Part shown: one piece after another, positions 28,791-36,231 of the stretch | How the letters are laid out: each line of letters starts with the position of its first letter | Position numbering within the stretch: the first letter of the stretch is position 1 | DNA from: Actinomycetota bacterium | GTDB taxonomy: Bacteria; Actinomycetota; Thermoleophilia; Solirubrobacterales; Solirubrobacteraceae | Length of the DNA: 64,000 bases | Direction of reading: 5' to 3' | Assembly: GCA_005888335.1 (NCBI GenBank) | Contig: VAWY01000024.1 | Coordinates: 13,290-77,289, forward strand | The notes under the pieces: generated by a model | What the model was told of the DNA's origin: nothing | The model's input: the letters and a program-made list of their open reading frames with translations, nothing else | Database searches by the model: none | Program-made: the position numbers and the translations under genes

Positions 28791-29906
28791 CTAGGCCGCG
28801 CCCTGGAGCGACTGGCCGTTGCACTGCAGGGCGGCCACCTTGGCCTTGGCCTTGGCGAGGACCGCGGTGGGCAGCGGCGCGTACTCCAGCTGCGGAGCGA
28901 CCTTCTGGCCGCCGCCGGTGGCGTACTCGAGCCAGGTCTTGACGCGCTTGGCCTCACCCTTGTTCATGCCGGCCTTGCAGAGGTCGCGGTAGACGAGCAG
29001 GAAGGTGACCGCCGAGATCGGGTAGGTCTTGGGGCCCGGCGCGTTGATCGTCGAGAAGCGCAGGTCGGCGGGCGGCTTGGCGCCCACGCCGGCGGCCGCG
29101 GTCGCGTCGAGGGACGGCGCGACGAACTGGCCGTCCTTGTTCTTGACGTCGGCCGTGGTGAAGTTGTTCTGCAGCGCGTACGCCTGCTCGACGTAGCCGA
29201 CCGCGCCCTTGCTCTGCTTCACGCAGCCGGCGACGCCGTCGTTGCCCTTGGCGCCCGTGCCGGTCGGCCACTTGACGGTCTTGTCGACGCCGGGGCCGCT
29301 CTTCCAGGCCGGCGAGTAGTCGGCCAGGAACGCCGTGAAGTTCTTGGTCGTGCCCGATTCGTCGGAGCGGTGGCAGACCGTGATGTTGCTGGACGGGAGG
29401 TTGACGCCCGAGTTCATCGCCTTGATCTTCGGGTCGTTCCACTGCTTGATCTTGCCGAGGAAGATGTCGGCGATCGTCGCGCCGTCGAGCTTGAGGCCCT
29501 TGTCGACCCCGTCGAGGTTGTAGGCGACGGTCACCGCGCCGAGCACGGTCGGCACGTGGACGGGCTGCCCGTTCTTGGAGGCCGCCTTGATCTCGTCGTC
29601 GGTCATGGCGGCGTCGGAGGCGCCGAACTGGACGGTCTTCTGCGTGAACTGGGCGATGCCGCCGCCCGAGCCGATCGCCTGGTAGTTGACGGTCGTGCCG
29701 AACTGCTGCTTGAACCGGCTGCCCCACTCCTGGTAGACGGGAGCAGGGAACGTCGCGCCGGCGCCGTTGATGGTGCCGCCGAGCTGCTGGGCGTTCTCGT
29801 TGCCGCCTCCGCCGCCCGACGATCCCTTGTTGCTGCTCCCGCACGCCGCGACGCCCAGGGCGATGACGCCGGTCGCGCCGAGGGCGAGGATCTTGCGTTG
29901 GTTCAC
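28791..29906 (-). CDS. pstS: Phosphate-binding lipoprotein PstS
   Basis: 371 residues. Lipoprotein signal: basic N-terminus, hydrophobic stretch and lipobox VAAC with Cys22, then a Gly/Ser linker (GSSNKGSSGGGGG). The binding fold begins INGAGATFPAPVYQEWGSRF, followed by YQAIGSGGGIAQF, GASDAAMTDDE and RSDESGTTKNF, the phosphate-binding loops of PstS. It delivers phosphate to PstCAB at the outer face of the membrane. GTG start at 29906 with AAGGAG upstream. The probable Pho box lies 79-100 bp upstream, inside the 3' end of the neighbouring regulator gene. Confidence 0.97.
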   Translation of the reverse strand: MNQRKILALGATGVIALGVAACGSSNKGSSGGGGGNENAQQLGGTINGAGATFPAPVYQEWGSRFKQQFGTTVNYQAIGSGGGIAQFTQKTVQFGASDAAMTDDEIKAASKNGQPVHVPTVLGAVTVAYNLDGVDKGLKLDGATIADIFLGKIKQWNDPKIKAMNSGVNLPSSNITVCHRSDESGTTKNFTAFLADYSPAWKSGPGVDKTVKWPTGTGAKGNDGVAGCVKQSKGAVGYVEQAYALQNNFTTADVKNKDGQFVAPSLDATAAAGVGAKPPADLRFSTINAPGPKTYPISAVTFLLVYRDLCKAGMNKGEAKRVKTWLEYATGGGQKVAPQLEYAPLPTAVLAKAKAKVAALQCNGQSLQGAA

Positions 29907-29967
29907 GAGTGGTCTCCTTGAGGACAAGGGCGCGGGCCGAAGCTCGCACCGGTGAGCGGGAAGCCTG

Positions 29968-30330
29968 TTACGGAGTCGTCCCGGGGTTGTGAAAAGCGTG
30001 TGAAAGCTCCGGAGACAGGCGGTAGCCGAAGCCGAAATGCGTATGGATGAAGCGCCGGTTGGGGAGCGCGGTCTCGAGCTTGGTCCGCAGCTTGTGGACG
30101 TAGACGTCCACCGAGCGGTCGCCGTTGCGCAGCGGTCGGCCCCAGGCGAGGCGGTAGAGCTCCTCGCGCGGAACGATGCGGTCGCGCCGCTCGAGCATCG
30201 CGACGAGCAGCCGCAGCTCGCGCAGCGACAGGGCCAGCGGGCGCCCGGCGGCCAGCACGAGGCCGTCCGACAGCCGGACCTCCAGCTCGCCGGCGCGCAG
30301 CGTCTCGTCGTCGTGGCGGGCAGCCTCCAC
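29968..30330 (-). CDS. Receiver-less winged-helix regulator, OmpR type
   Basis: 120 residues consisting of only the C-terminal DNA-binding domain: SLRELRLLVAMLERRDRIVPREELYRLAWG, GDRSVDVYVHKLRTKLE, FIHTHFGFGYRL. The last part is nearly identical to the full-length regulator at 24401-25234. No receiver domain precedes it; the upstream open frame is unrelated. GTG at 30330 has GGGAGG and GAGG before it. It could bind the same Pho boxes without phosphorylation, as competitor or constitutive activator; that is inference. It sits between pstS and the divergent DUF47 gene. Confidence 0.82.
   Translation of the reverse strand: MEAARHDDETLRAGELEVRLSDGLVLAAGRPLALSLRELRLLVAMLERRDRIVPREELYRLAWGRPLRNGDRSVDVYVHKLRTKLETALPNRRFIHTHFGFGYRLSPELSHAFHNPGTTP
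29985..30006 (-). promoter_or_regulatory. Pho-box-like site before pstS
   Basis: On the minus strand, two adjacent 11-mers, CTTTCACACGC and TTTTCACAACC, with TTTCACA conserved at 11-bp spacing, the architecture of PhoB/PhoP binding sites. It lies inside the last codons of the upstream winged-helix regulator gene, just ahead of pstS. Confidence 0.65.
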
Positions 30331-30385
30331 GTCCTCAGCCTCCCGCTCCGCGCGCGAGGAGCTGTTGCCCGCCGGTAAAAAGCGC

Positions 30386-30407
30386 GTGAACAACCGGTGA
30401 ACGCCCT
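30386..30407. promoter_or_regulatory. Pho-box-like site between regulator and DUF47 gene
   Basis: Two adjacent 11-mers, gtgaacaaccg and gtgaacgccct, sharing GTGAAC at 11-bp spacing. On the other strand this reads GTTCAC twice, close to the actinobacterial PhoP half-site. It can serve both divergent genes (starts at 30330 and 30442). Confidence 0.65.
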
Positions 30408-30441
30408 GGCGCGCGCGCGCTGGTCCCGCGACGCTGATCCC

Positions 30442-31062
30442 GTGCCCTTCCGCCGGCCCCCCGACAGTGGCCTGCTCGATCTCCTCGAGGAGTCCGGCCG
30501 CAACGTCCAGCGCGCGAGCCTGCTGCTGCGCGACCTGCTCGTCGACTACCCCGAGAAGGCCGAGCTTGCCCGCGAGCTGTACCTCTGCGAGCAGCACGGC
30601 GACCGCGTGACCCACGACATCATCCACCGGCTCAACGGCGGCCGGCGCGGGCGCGCGCCGTTCGACGCCGCCGACGGCCACGCGCTCGCGACCGCCCTGG
30701 ACGACGTCGTCGACGACGCCGAGCAGACCGCGGACTGGCTCGGGCTGCACCACGTCGAGGCGACGATGGAGCAGGCGGTCGCCCTGGCCGAGGTCCTCGT
30801 CGGCGCGGCCGAGCACGTCGCCCGCGCCCTGCGAACGCTGCGCACCGGCGCAGATCTCGCGCCCGAGCTCGTCGAGATCCACCGGCTCGAGAACGAGGGC
30901 GACCGCCTCGTGCGCGACGCGGTCGCCTCGCTGTTCGCCAACGGGATCGATCCGATGGTCGTCCTGCGCTGGAAGGACATCTACGAGTCGCTGGAGTCGG
31001 CGATCGACCGCTGCGAGACGGTCGCCCACCTCCTCGAGGGCATCAGCCTGAAGTCGCGCTGA
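30442..31062 (+). CDS. DUF47 (PhoU-like) phosphate transport accessory protein
   Basis: 206 residues, all-helical DUF47 family, related to PhoU. Motifs: LARELYLCEQHGDRVTHDIIHRLN and EIHRLENEGDRLVRDAV, acidic helices with ExxGDR; WKDIYESLESAIDRCETVAH near the end. DUF47 proteins usually accompany Pit low-affinity phosphate transporters, but no pit gene is present here. GTG at 30442 (VPFRRPPD) matches family N-termini; a GTG at 30397 lies inside the Pho-box repeat and is less likely. Confidence 0.85.
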   Translation: MPFRRPPDSGLLDLLEESGRNVQRASLLLRDLLVDYPEKAELARELYLCEQHGDRVTHDIIHRLNGGRRGRAPFDAADGHALATALDDVVDDAEQTADWLGLHHVEATMEQAVALAEVLVGAAEHVARALRTLRTGADLAPELVEIHRLENEGDRLVRDAVASLFANGIDPMVVLRWKDIYESLESAIDRCETVAHLLEGISLKSR

Positions 31063-31250
31063 CGCCCTCGAGCAGCGGCCTCGTAGGTCAGCCCGCCGAG
31101 GTCGAAGGTCAGCTCGGCGACGCGGTCGGCGAGCGCGTCGCGGCGCGCGCGCAGCTCGCGCGTCGCCTCGTCCTCGGCCGCGGGCGCGGCTGCGGGTGCG
31201 CCGCCACGGCCGCCGGCCAGGCGCCGGCGCATGTCGTCGATCATGGTCAT
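30981..31250 (-). pseudogene. Probable 3'-truncated small coiled-coil protein
   Basis: ATG at 31250 overlaps the stop of the upstream remnant (ATGA). Residues 1-60 look genuine (MRRRLAGG, then LRARRDALADRVAELTFDLGGLTYEAA). Beyond about 31075 the frame runs antisense into the DUF47 gene and the composition becomes random. Similar actinobacterial proteins continue with a helical domain and often a zinc ribbon; that part is missing. A truncation is inferred; the family comparison is from memory. Confidence 0.5.
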
Positions 31251-31540
31251 CCGATCGATTGGAAGCCGCCGCCTCCGGCGGGCTTCTTGTTGTCCTTGGG
31301 CGGCGGCTTGCCGCCGGTCCCCAACGTCTTGGGCAGCTTCTGGGACTGCTTCTGGTAGCCCTTGGGCGAGAGCTTCGAGAGCTTTTTGAGCGTCGGGTTG
31401 CTCGCCTTCGAGCCGCCCTTCGGCGCGCTGGAGCCGGCGTCGGCGGTGCGCCGCGACGTGGCGTGCTTGCGCTTGTGGTGGCGCGTCGACGCCGGGGTCG
31501 AGGGCTCGGCGCCCGCGGTGGTCCCCGCGGGCCCGCTCGC
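31247..31540 (-). pseudogene. 5'-truncated basic tail-rich protein remnant
   Basis: Good coding signal in the minus frame: KRKHATSRRTADAG, NPTLKKLSKLSPKGYQKQS, QKLPKTLGTGGKPPPKD, GGGGFQSIG. There is no plausible start codon upstream before the frame becomes antisense to another coding fragment near 31555. Lys-rich and Pro-rich, possibly a wall- or nucleic-acid-contacting tail. Coupled by ATGA to the truncated gene downstream. Confidence 0.5.
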
Positions 31541-31554
31541 CGCGGGCGCGCCGC

Positions 31555-31734
31555 AAGAACTCCGACGGCTCGGCCAAGCTCGACAGCAACGGCAACCCCA
31601 CGGTGACCACCGCGGTGGCCGGCCCGTTCGACCTCGGCCGCCCGCGCGGCTGCAAGGCCTCGAAGTTCTCGGGCAAGACGCGGATCCCGAAGCAGGGCTC
31701 GGACACGCCGGCGGAGGCGTCGCGCAGGCGGTGA
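31555..31734 (+). pseudogene. 5'-truncated C-terminal gene fragment
   Basis: Sixty codons with all-G/C third positions and natural composition (KNSDGSAKLDSNGNPTVTT, AVAGPFDLGRPRGCKASKF, SGKTRIPKQG) ending in TGA at 31732. The frame has no usable start and no coding character upstream of about 31550. Family not recognised. Head-to-head with the remnant at 31247-31540. Confidence 0.45.
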
Positions 31735-31841
31735 CCATCCCGTGAACGGGTCTGGGCGGCGGTAGCGGCCTCGGGTAGGGTCGAGCGCGAACAAGCGAAT
31801 CGAGACCGGCGGGCACCGACGATCCGCCAGAAAGGACGCGC

Positions 31842-32666
31842 ATGTCCTACGTGGACCTGCATCTCCACCTGCTGCCCGGGGTGGACGACGGGGCGCGCGA
31901 CGAGCGAGAAAGCCTGGACCATGCCGCGCGCATGGTGAAGGCCGGCGTGCGGGAGGCCTTGGTGACACCGCACGTCGGCCACCCGAGCTTCCCGCTGGAC
32001 GTGGCCACGATCCCGGCGCACACCGCCGCCCTGCAGGCGGCCCTCGACCGCGAGGGGATCGCGTTGCGCCTGCACGCCGGCGGCGAGATCCACCCCGACG
32101 TGGCGGCCAGCCTCGGCGCGGACGACCTCCGCGTGCTCGCCCAGGGCCCGCCCGGCGCGCGCTGGGTGCTCGTCGAGGTGCCGTTCGCGGGCGTGGACGA
32201 GGGCTTCCTCGCCGGCTGCCGCGCCATCCGCCGCCATGGCATCGGGCTCGTGATCGCCCACCCCGAGCGGGCCGCCGGCCTGCTTGACGACGGGCTGCGG
32301 GCGCTGCGACCGGAGTTGCGCTCCGGCGCGGTCCTCCAGGTCAACGTCTGCTCCCTGCTCGGCCGCCACGGGCCCGAGGCGCAGCTGGCCGCGAAGCGCC
32401 TGATTCGGGGCAAGCTCGCCTACGTCCTCGCCTCCGACGGCCACCCGGGCACCCGGACGCACACGCTGGCCGAGGGCTTCGCGCCGGCGGTCGCCGCGGG
32501 CGCCTCGCCGATCCAGGCGTGGCAGCTGATCGACGCCAACCCGCGGTTCTTGCTGCGCTACGGGCTCCCGGCGGGCGCCAGCGTTCCCGCGCGCGCGTGG
32601 CGCGCGCGGCCCGAGGCGCGGGTGAGCGCGGCGCGGGTGGCGGCGCGGCGGTTGGGGGCGAGGTAG
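31842..32666 (+). CDS. CpsB/CapC-type PHP-domain tyrosine phosphatase
   Basis: 274 residues. PHP fold metal-ligand motifs: VDLHLHLLPGVDDGARD, TPHVGHP, GGEIHPD, IAHPERA and ASDGHPG, as in Mn-dependent CpsB/YwqE phosphatases that dephosphorylate BY-kinases in capsule synthesis. A basic Ala/Arg-rich tail follows the enzyme domain. BY-kinases occur in the same window at 56-60 kb, so a shared glycan pathway is plausible. ATG at 31842 has AGAAAGGA upstream. Confidence 0.9.
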   Translation: MSYVDLHLHLLPGVDDGARDERESLDHAARMVKAGVREALVTPHVGHPSFPLDVATIPAHTAALQAALDREGIALRLHAGGEIHPDVAASLGADDLRVLAQGPPGARWVLVEVPFAGVDEGFLAGCRAIRRHGIGLVIAHPERAAGLLDDGLRALRPELRSGAVLQVNVCSLLGRHGPEAQLAAKRLIRGKLAYVLASDGHPGTRTHTLAEGFAPAVAAGASPIQAWQLIDANPRFLLRYGLPAGASVPARAWRARPEARVSAARVAARRLGAR

Positions 32667-33091
32667 CGGTTGGGTTGAGTTTGGGCGCTCCGCTCGGGCG
32701 TGGGCTTTGGTCGCGGCCGGGTCGGATTGCACTGAGGGAAACGAGCCTGGTCTGCGCCCGCTGCCGAGCGGCAACACGCCAGGTGCGGTGACCCGGCGCG
32801 ACGAGAGAGCGATCGACTGCCTATATCGCGGTCGATCGCTCTCTCGACTGCGGCCGAGCGGCAACGCGCCAGGCGCGGTGATCGCGCGAACGAGTCGACA
32901 CTTCGGGCGCTATGTCAGCCCCAAATGACGTCTCGTTCCACGAGCGCGCGCCAACGCGCTAAGCCGCCCGGAGGGAGGCGCGCGGAGCGCGCTCGACAGG
33001 TGCGGTCACAAGGACAAACGGCTCCTTCCCCTCGGTGCCATCCGACCACGCCACGACCCAAAGCCAACGCCCGAGCGGAGCGCACCCAACC
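32667..33091. other. Non-coding stretch with repeats and a long hairpin
   Basis: 425 bp between the phosphatase stop and the convergent GH63-like gene stop. No convincing ORF. It holds a 29-bp direct repeat and a 16-bp perfect hairpin (see next entry), then Arg-codon-poor low-value sequence. The hairpin could terminate both flanking genes. Confidence 0.6.
32763..32881. repeat. Direct repeat enclosing a perfect 16-bp hairpin
   Basis: Two 29-bp copies starting gccgagcggcaac (32763-32791 and 32853-32881, two differences) flank a hairpin. Its stem is 32802-32817 with 32831-32846 (left arm cgagagagcgatcgac), with a 13-nt loop containing TATAT. The A/T-containing loop and repeats differ from the surrounding sequence. 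Confidence 0.7.
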
Positions 33092-34279
33092 TCACACCAA
33101 CTCCACCACCAACGTCGACCACCCGAACCCCCGCGCCGCCAGCCCCCGCCCGGTCAACGGGTTGTAGTACTCCCGGAACCCATACCGCTCCACCGCCCGC
33201 ACGAGCGACGCCACGATCCGGTCCGCCTCGCCGCAATACCCCAGCTCGCGCAAGGCCGGCACCAGGAGCCACGCCGTGTTGACCCACGACGGCCCGCGCC
33301 ACGTCCGCCAACGGTCAAACCCAGCCCGGAACGAGGGCTCGCACCGCGCGACCGACGGGATCCCGAACGGCGCCGCGAACCGGCGCGCGTCGAGCAGCCA
33401 CTCCTCGACGAGCCGGCGCCGCACGTCCTCCCCCACCCCGCGCAGCGCGAGCGGCGCGAGCGCGCTCCACGTCGCCACGCGCACCGGCCGCTCGTCTCGG
33501 CCGGCGAGGTCGTAGAACAGCCCGGTCGCGGGGTCCAGGCAGCGCTCGACCAGGGCCCGCTCAACGCGCTCCGCGCGCCGCGCGAACGCCTCGTCCCCCG
33601 ACAGCCGCGCGTACGCCCGCAGCGACAGCGCGTAGAGGACGTTGACCAGCACGTCCTCGACGTGCTCCTCGTGGCGCGCCGCGATGGCCTTCGCGTCGTA
33701 GGCCAGGCGCCGGCAGCGGTGGACGAGGTGGAAGTAGCCCGGGCGGTGGTGGGCCATCCAGCGGAAGACCGGGTCGTACTTGGGCGAGTCGTCGAGGCCG
33801 GACTCGTCGGGATGGATGATCGTGAGCAGCCCGTCGCCGTCGGGGTCGCGCTCGTGCGCGAGCCAGTCGAGATGGGCGCGCAGCGGGCCGAGGCCCTCGC
33901 GCGCGAACACCGGGTCGTCCTCGGCGACGAGCTCCCACGCGATCGCGAGCACCGGCGGGCCGATCGTCCCCGTCGCCGTCGCCCCGCGCACGCTGTCGGT
34001 GGCGTAGAAGGGCGCGCGCCTCCAGCCGGCCGGCCAGCCCCAGAAGGCGGTGTGGGGCACGAAGCCGTCGGCGCGCCCCGCGCGCAGCAGCGTGCGCAGC
34101 TCCTCCTGCGCGCGAGCGGGGTCGAAGCGCCGCCACACGATCGCGTGGAAGCACGAGTCCCACAGCCACTGGTGGCGGTAGCGCGGCGTCGAGGGGCACG
34201 TGTAGCCGTAGGGGACGCCGTCGCGCCGGCGCCCCTCGCGCCAATGCCGGCGCAGGACGCGCTCGGCCTCGGCCCTCAG
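33092..34279 (-). CDS. GH63/MGH1-like alpha-glycosidase
   Basis: About 395 residues, (alpha/alpha)6-barrel type. Motifs: STPRYRHQWLWDSCFHAIVWRRF near the N-terminus, DPDGDGLLTIIHPDESGLDDSP, RCLDPATGLFYDL, TWRGPSWVNTAWLLVPAL and REYYNPLTGRGLAARGFGWSTL. These fit the mannosylglycerate/glucosylglycerate hydrolase and GH63-like group; substrate not assigned. No ATG, GTG or TTG precedes LRAEAERVL; a CTG at 34279 is the best start. Upstream sequence is a large palindrome that may have replaced the original start region. Confidence 0.82.
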   Translation of the reverse strand: MRAEAERVLRRHWREGRRRDGVPYGYTCPSTPRYRHQWLWDSCFHAIVWRRFDPARAQEELRTLLRAGRADGFVPHTAFWGWPAGWRRAPFYATDSVRGATATGTIGPPVLAIAWELVAEDDPVFAREGLGPLRAHLDWLAHERDPDGDGLLTIIHPDESGLDDSPKYDPVFRWMAHHRPGYFHLVHRCRRLAYDAKAIAARHEEHVEDVLVNVLYALSLRAYARLSGDEAFARRAERVERALVERCLDPATGLFYDLAGRDERPVRVATWSALAPLALRGVGEDVRRRLVEEWLLDARRFAAPFGIPSVARCEPSFRAGFDRWRTWRGPSWVNTAWLLVPALRELGYCGEADRIVASLVRAVERYGFREYYNPLTGRGLAARGFGWSTLVVELV

Positions 34280-34444
34280 ATGATCGATTTCGAATCGCCC
34301 GTCGATGGCAGGCGCGCGAATCGTGGTGCTGGGCGGCGGCCGGAGGCGCAGGCGATGCTGGTGGCATCGGCAAGCCTCCGGCCGCCGGTCCAGCGCCGCG
34401 AGGTGCGTGCCTGACGCGGCGGAAATTCGGAATCGATCATCAGG
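34276..34444. repeat. Large imperfect palindrome E1
   Basis: Arms of about 80 bp fold back around a central CGATGC-tggtg-GCATCG hairpin. Outer ends ATGATCGATT (34280) and AATCGATCAT (to 34440); an inner GGCCGGAGG/CCTCCGGCC pair is perfect. Flanks TCAG and CAGG. It separates two same-strand genes and abuts the GH63-like start. Related in size and style to four other elements in the window. Confidence 0.8.
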
Positions 34445-35204
34445 GACAAGCGAGCTCGTGCAGGGTCACCGCGGTGCGCCGGCGCCCGGCGCGCAGGACC
34501 CGCTCGAGCGCGAGCACGTGGCGCGGGTGGTCGAGGTCGGCAGGGTGCAGGTCCAGGCGCAGCGTCCCGCCCGCCAGCGCGGCGCCGAGGCGCAGCAGCG
34601 CGGGCGAGGCGGCGCGCTTGAGCGGACCCGAGGTGCCCAGGCCGACGGCGGGGGCGAGCCGGACGCGGTCGCCGGCGTGCAGCTGGACCAGCCCCGCCCA
34701 CCAGGCGAAGCGCTCGGCGAGCGTCGCGCGCAGCGCGGGCGTGTAGGCGTACGCCGGCGCGACGAAGCCGCGCACGTCAAGGCCGGCCAGGCGCAGGACG
34801 CGGCGGCCCGCGTCGACGACGCGGCGGGTGTCCGCGTCGCCGAGACCGACGAACTCGGCGGCGCGCGCGCCCTGTGCGCGCGCGACGAGCTGACGCGGAA
34901 CCGAGGCGGACCGCAGCTGCAGGTGGCGGAAGCCGTGCTGGGCGATCTCGTCGCCGCGGCGCGCGCGGTGGGCGAGCCAGGCCGTGAGCTCCGGGGAGCG
35001 GTCGCCGACCGGGTGCAGGTCGGCGGCCGGGATGACGAGCAGCGTGATGCGGTCGACCCCCAGGTCGTCGAGCCAGTCGCGGATCAGCGCGCAGCGCTCG
35101 AAGGTCGCCGGCTCGACGTCGTGGAGCGCGACGGCGAGCGTCTTGGCGCTCGCCCGGTCCGCCCGGCGCGTGCGTCGCGCGACGGCCGGTTCCGTGCCGC
35201 TCAC
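34440..35204 (-). CDS. DUF2334-type polysaccharide deacetylase-like protein
   Basis: 254 residues. Deacetylase-fold signatures: LAVALHDVEPATFERCALIRDWLDDLGVDRITLLVIP (Asp ligand after His), RRGDEIAQHGFRH and GFVAPAYAYTPALRATL; LRLDLHPADLDHP near the C-terminus supplies a His. It probably acts on a cell-surface or lipid-linked glycan. GTG at 35204 overlaps the stop of the preceding glycosyltransferase gene (GTGA). Confidence 0.85.
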   Translation of the reverse strand: MSGTEPAVARRTRRADRASAKTLAVALHDVEPATFERCALIRDWLDDLGVDRITLLVIPAADLHPVGDRSPELTAWLAHRARRGDEIAQHGFRHLQLRSASVPRQLVARAQGARAAEFVGLGDADTRRVVDAGRRVLRLAGLDVRGFVAPAYAYTPALRATLAERFAWWAGLVQLHAGDRVRLAPAVGLGTSGPLKRAASPALLRLGAALAGGTLRLDLHPADLDHPRHVLALERVLRAGRRRTAVTLHELACP

Positions 35205-36212
35205 GCCACTGCCCTCAGCGCGCGGCGCTCGACCAGGCGGCGCAGCGAGCCAAGCTCGGCCCCGAGCGCGGCGTCCCAGGTCGAACGGGCGGCGAGCGCC
35301 GCGGCGGCGGCTCGGTCCGGACGCCGAGCGCGCGCGCGCTCGACCGCCGCGAGCAGGCCGCCCGCCGAGAACGTCTCCGCCAGCGCGCCGACCGCGCGGG
35401 CGCTTGGCGCGCTGGCCGACAGCGCCACGGGCGCGCCGGAGCAGGCCGCCTCGAGCGCGACGAGGCCGAACGTCTCGTGTGGCCCGGGCATGACCACGCA
35501 GCGAGCCGCGGCGTACTCGCGGGCCAGCGCCGCCGGGTCGCCGACGAACGGCGCGAAGCGCACGCGCCCGGCGAGATCGGGCCGCCGCGCGCGCCGCGCG
35601 AGCCGGCGGGCGAGCGGCCCGCTGCCGATGACGCGCAGCGGCCACGGCTCTTGCGTGCGCGCCGCCGCCTCGAGCAGCTCGGCGATGCCCTTCTCGCGCG
35701 CCAGGCGCCCGACGTAGAGGACGTGGTCGCCGCGCGGCACGCCGATGTGCGGCCGGAACGCCGGGTGCACGCCGAAGCGCAGCGGCAGGTCGGGCGGCCG
35801 CCCGAGATCCTCGGTCGTGTCGATGGCCGCCATGACCGCGTCGGCGGCGGCCGGCGGCGTCCAGCGCGCTCGACCCGTGGTGCACCGCGACGACCCGCGC
35901 GCCCAACGCGCGCGCGTGCGCAGCGACGCCCAGCACGTTCCAGAAGGGGTCGTGCAGCAGCACGATGTCGGGACGGATCGACGTGAGCGTCCCCTTCAAC
36001 GCGCCGGCGCCGAGCGGGACGCGGTAGCCGTTGGCCGCCGCGACGCGCAGCGAGGGCAGCTCGTGCCAGCCCGTCCGGTGGCACTCGTGCGGCCCGGGGA
36101 CGATGACGTGGTGCTCGAAGGCCTGTGTGGCGCGCGCGAAGCGCACCTTGGCGTCGATGTAGGTCCGGATGCCGCCGCTGCGCTCGCCGTAGAACAGCGC
36201 GACGTCGACCAC
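35201..36212 (-). pseudogene. Glycosyltransferase family 4 gene with a frameshift
   Basis: The N-terminal half (36212 to about 35865) reads VVDVALFYGERSGGIRTYIDAKVRFA, HHVIVPGPHECHRTGWHELPSL, DIVLLHDPFWNVLGVAAHA, VVAVHHGSSALDAA. The C-terminal half, in another frame, reads [71 protein letters not shown] (the EX7E-type donor site). The switch lies in a GCC-rich run at about 35845-35865. About 20-25 residues between the halves seem missing compared with GT4 proteins, so a deletion with frameshift is likelier than one missed base. A real lesion and an assembly error cannot be told apart. The start may be GTG at 36212 or 36242. Confidence 0.75.
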
Positions 36213-36231
36213 GCGCAGCCGCTGCCCGGCG

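Noticed and set aside
30397..30441. GTG at 30397 as start of the DUF47 gene
   Set aside because: This GTG is the second half of the Pho-box repeat; the family N-terminus begins at GTG 30442.
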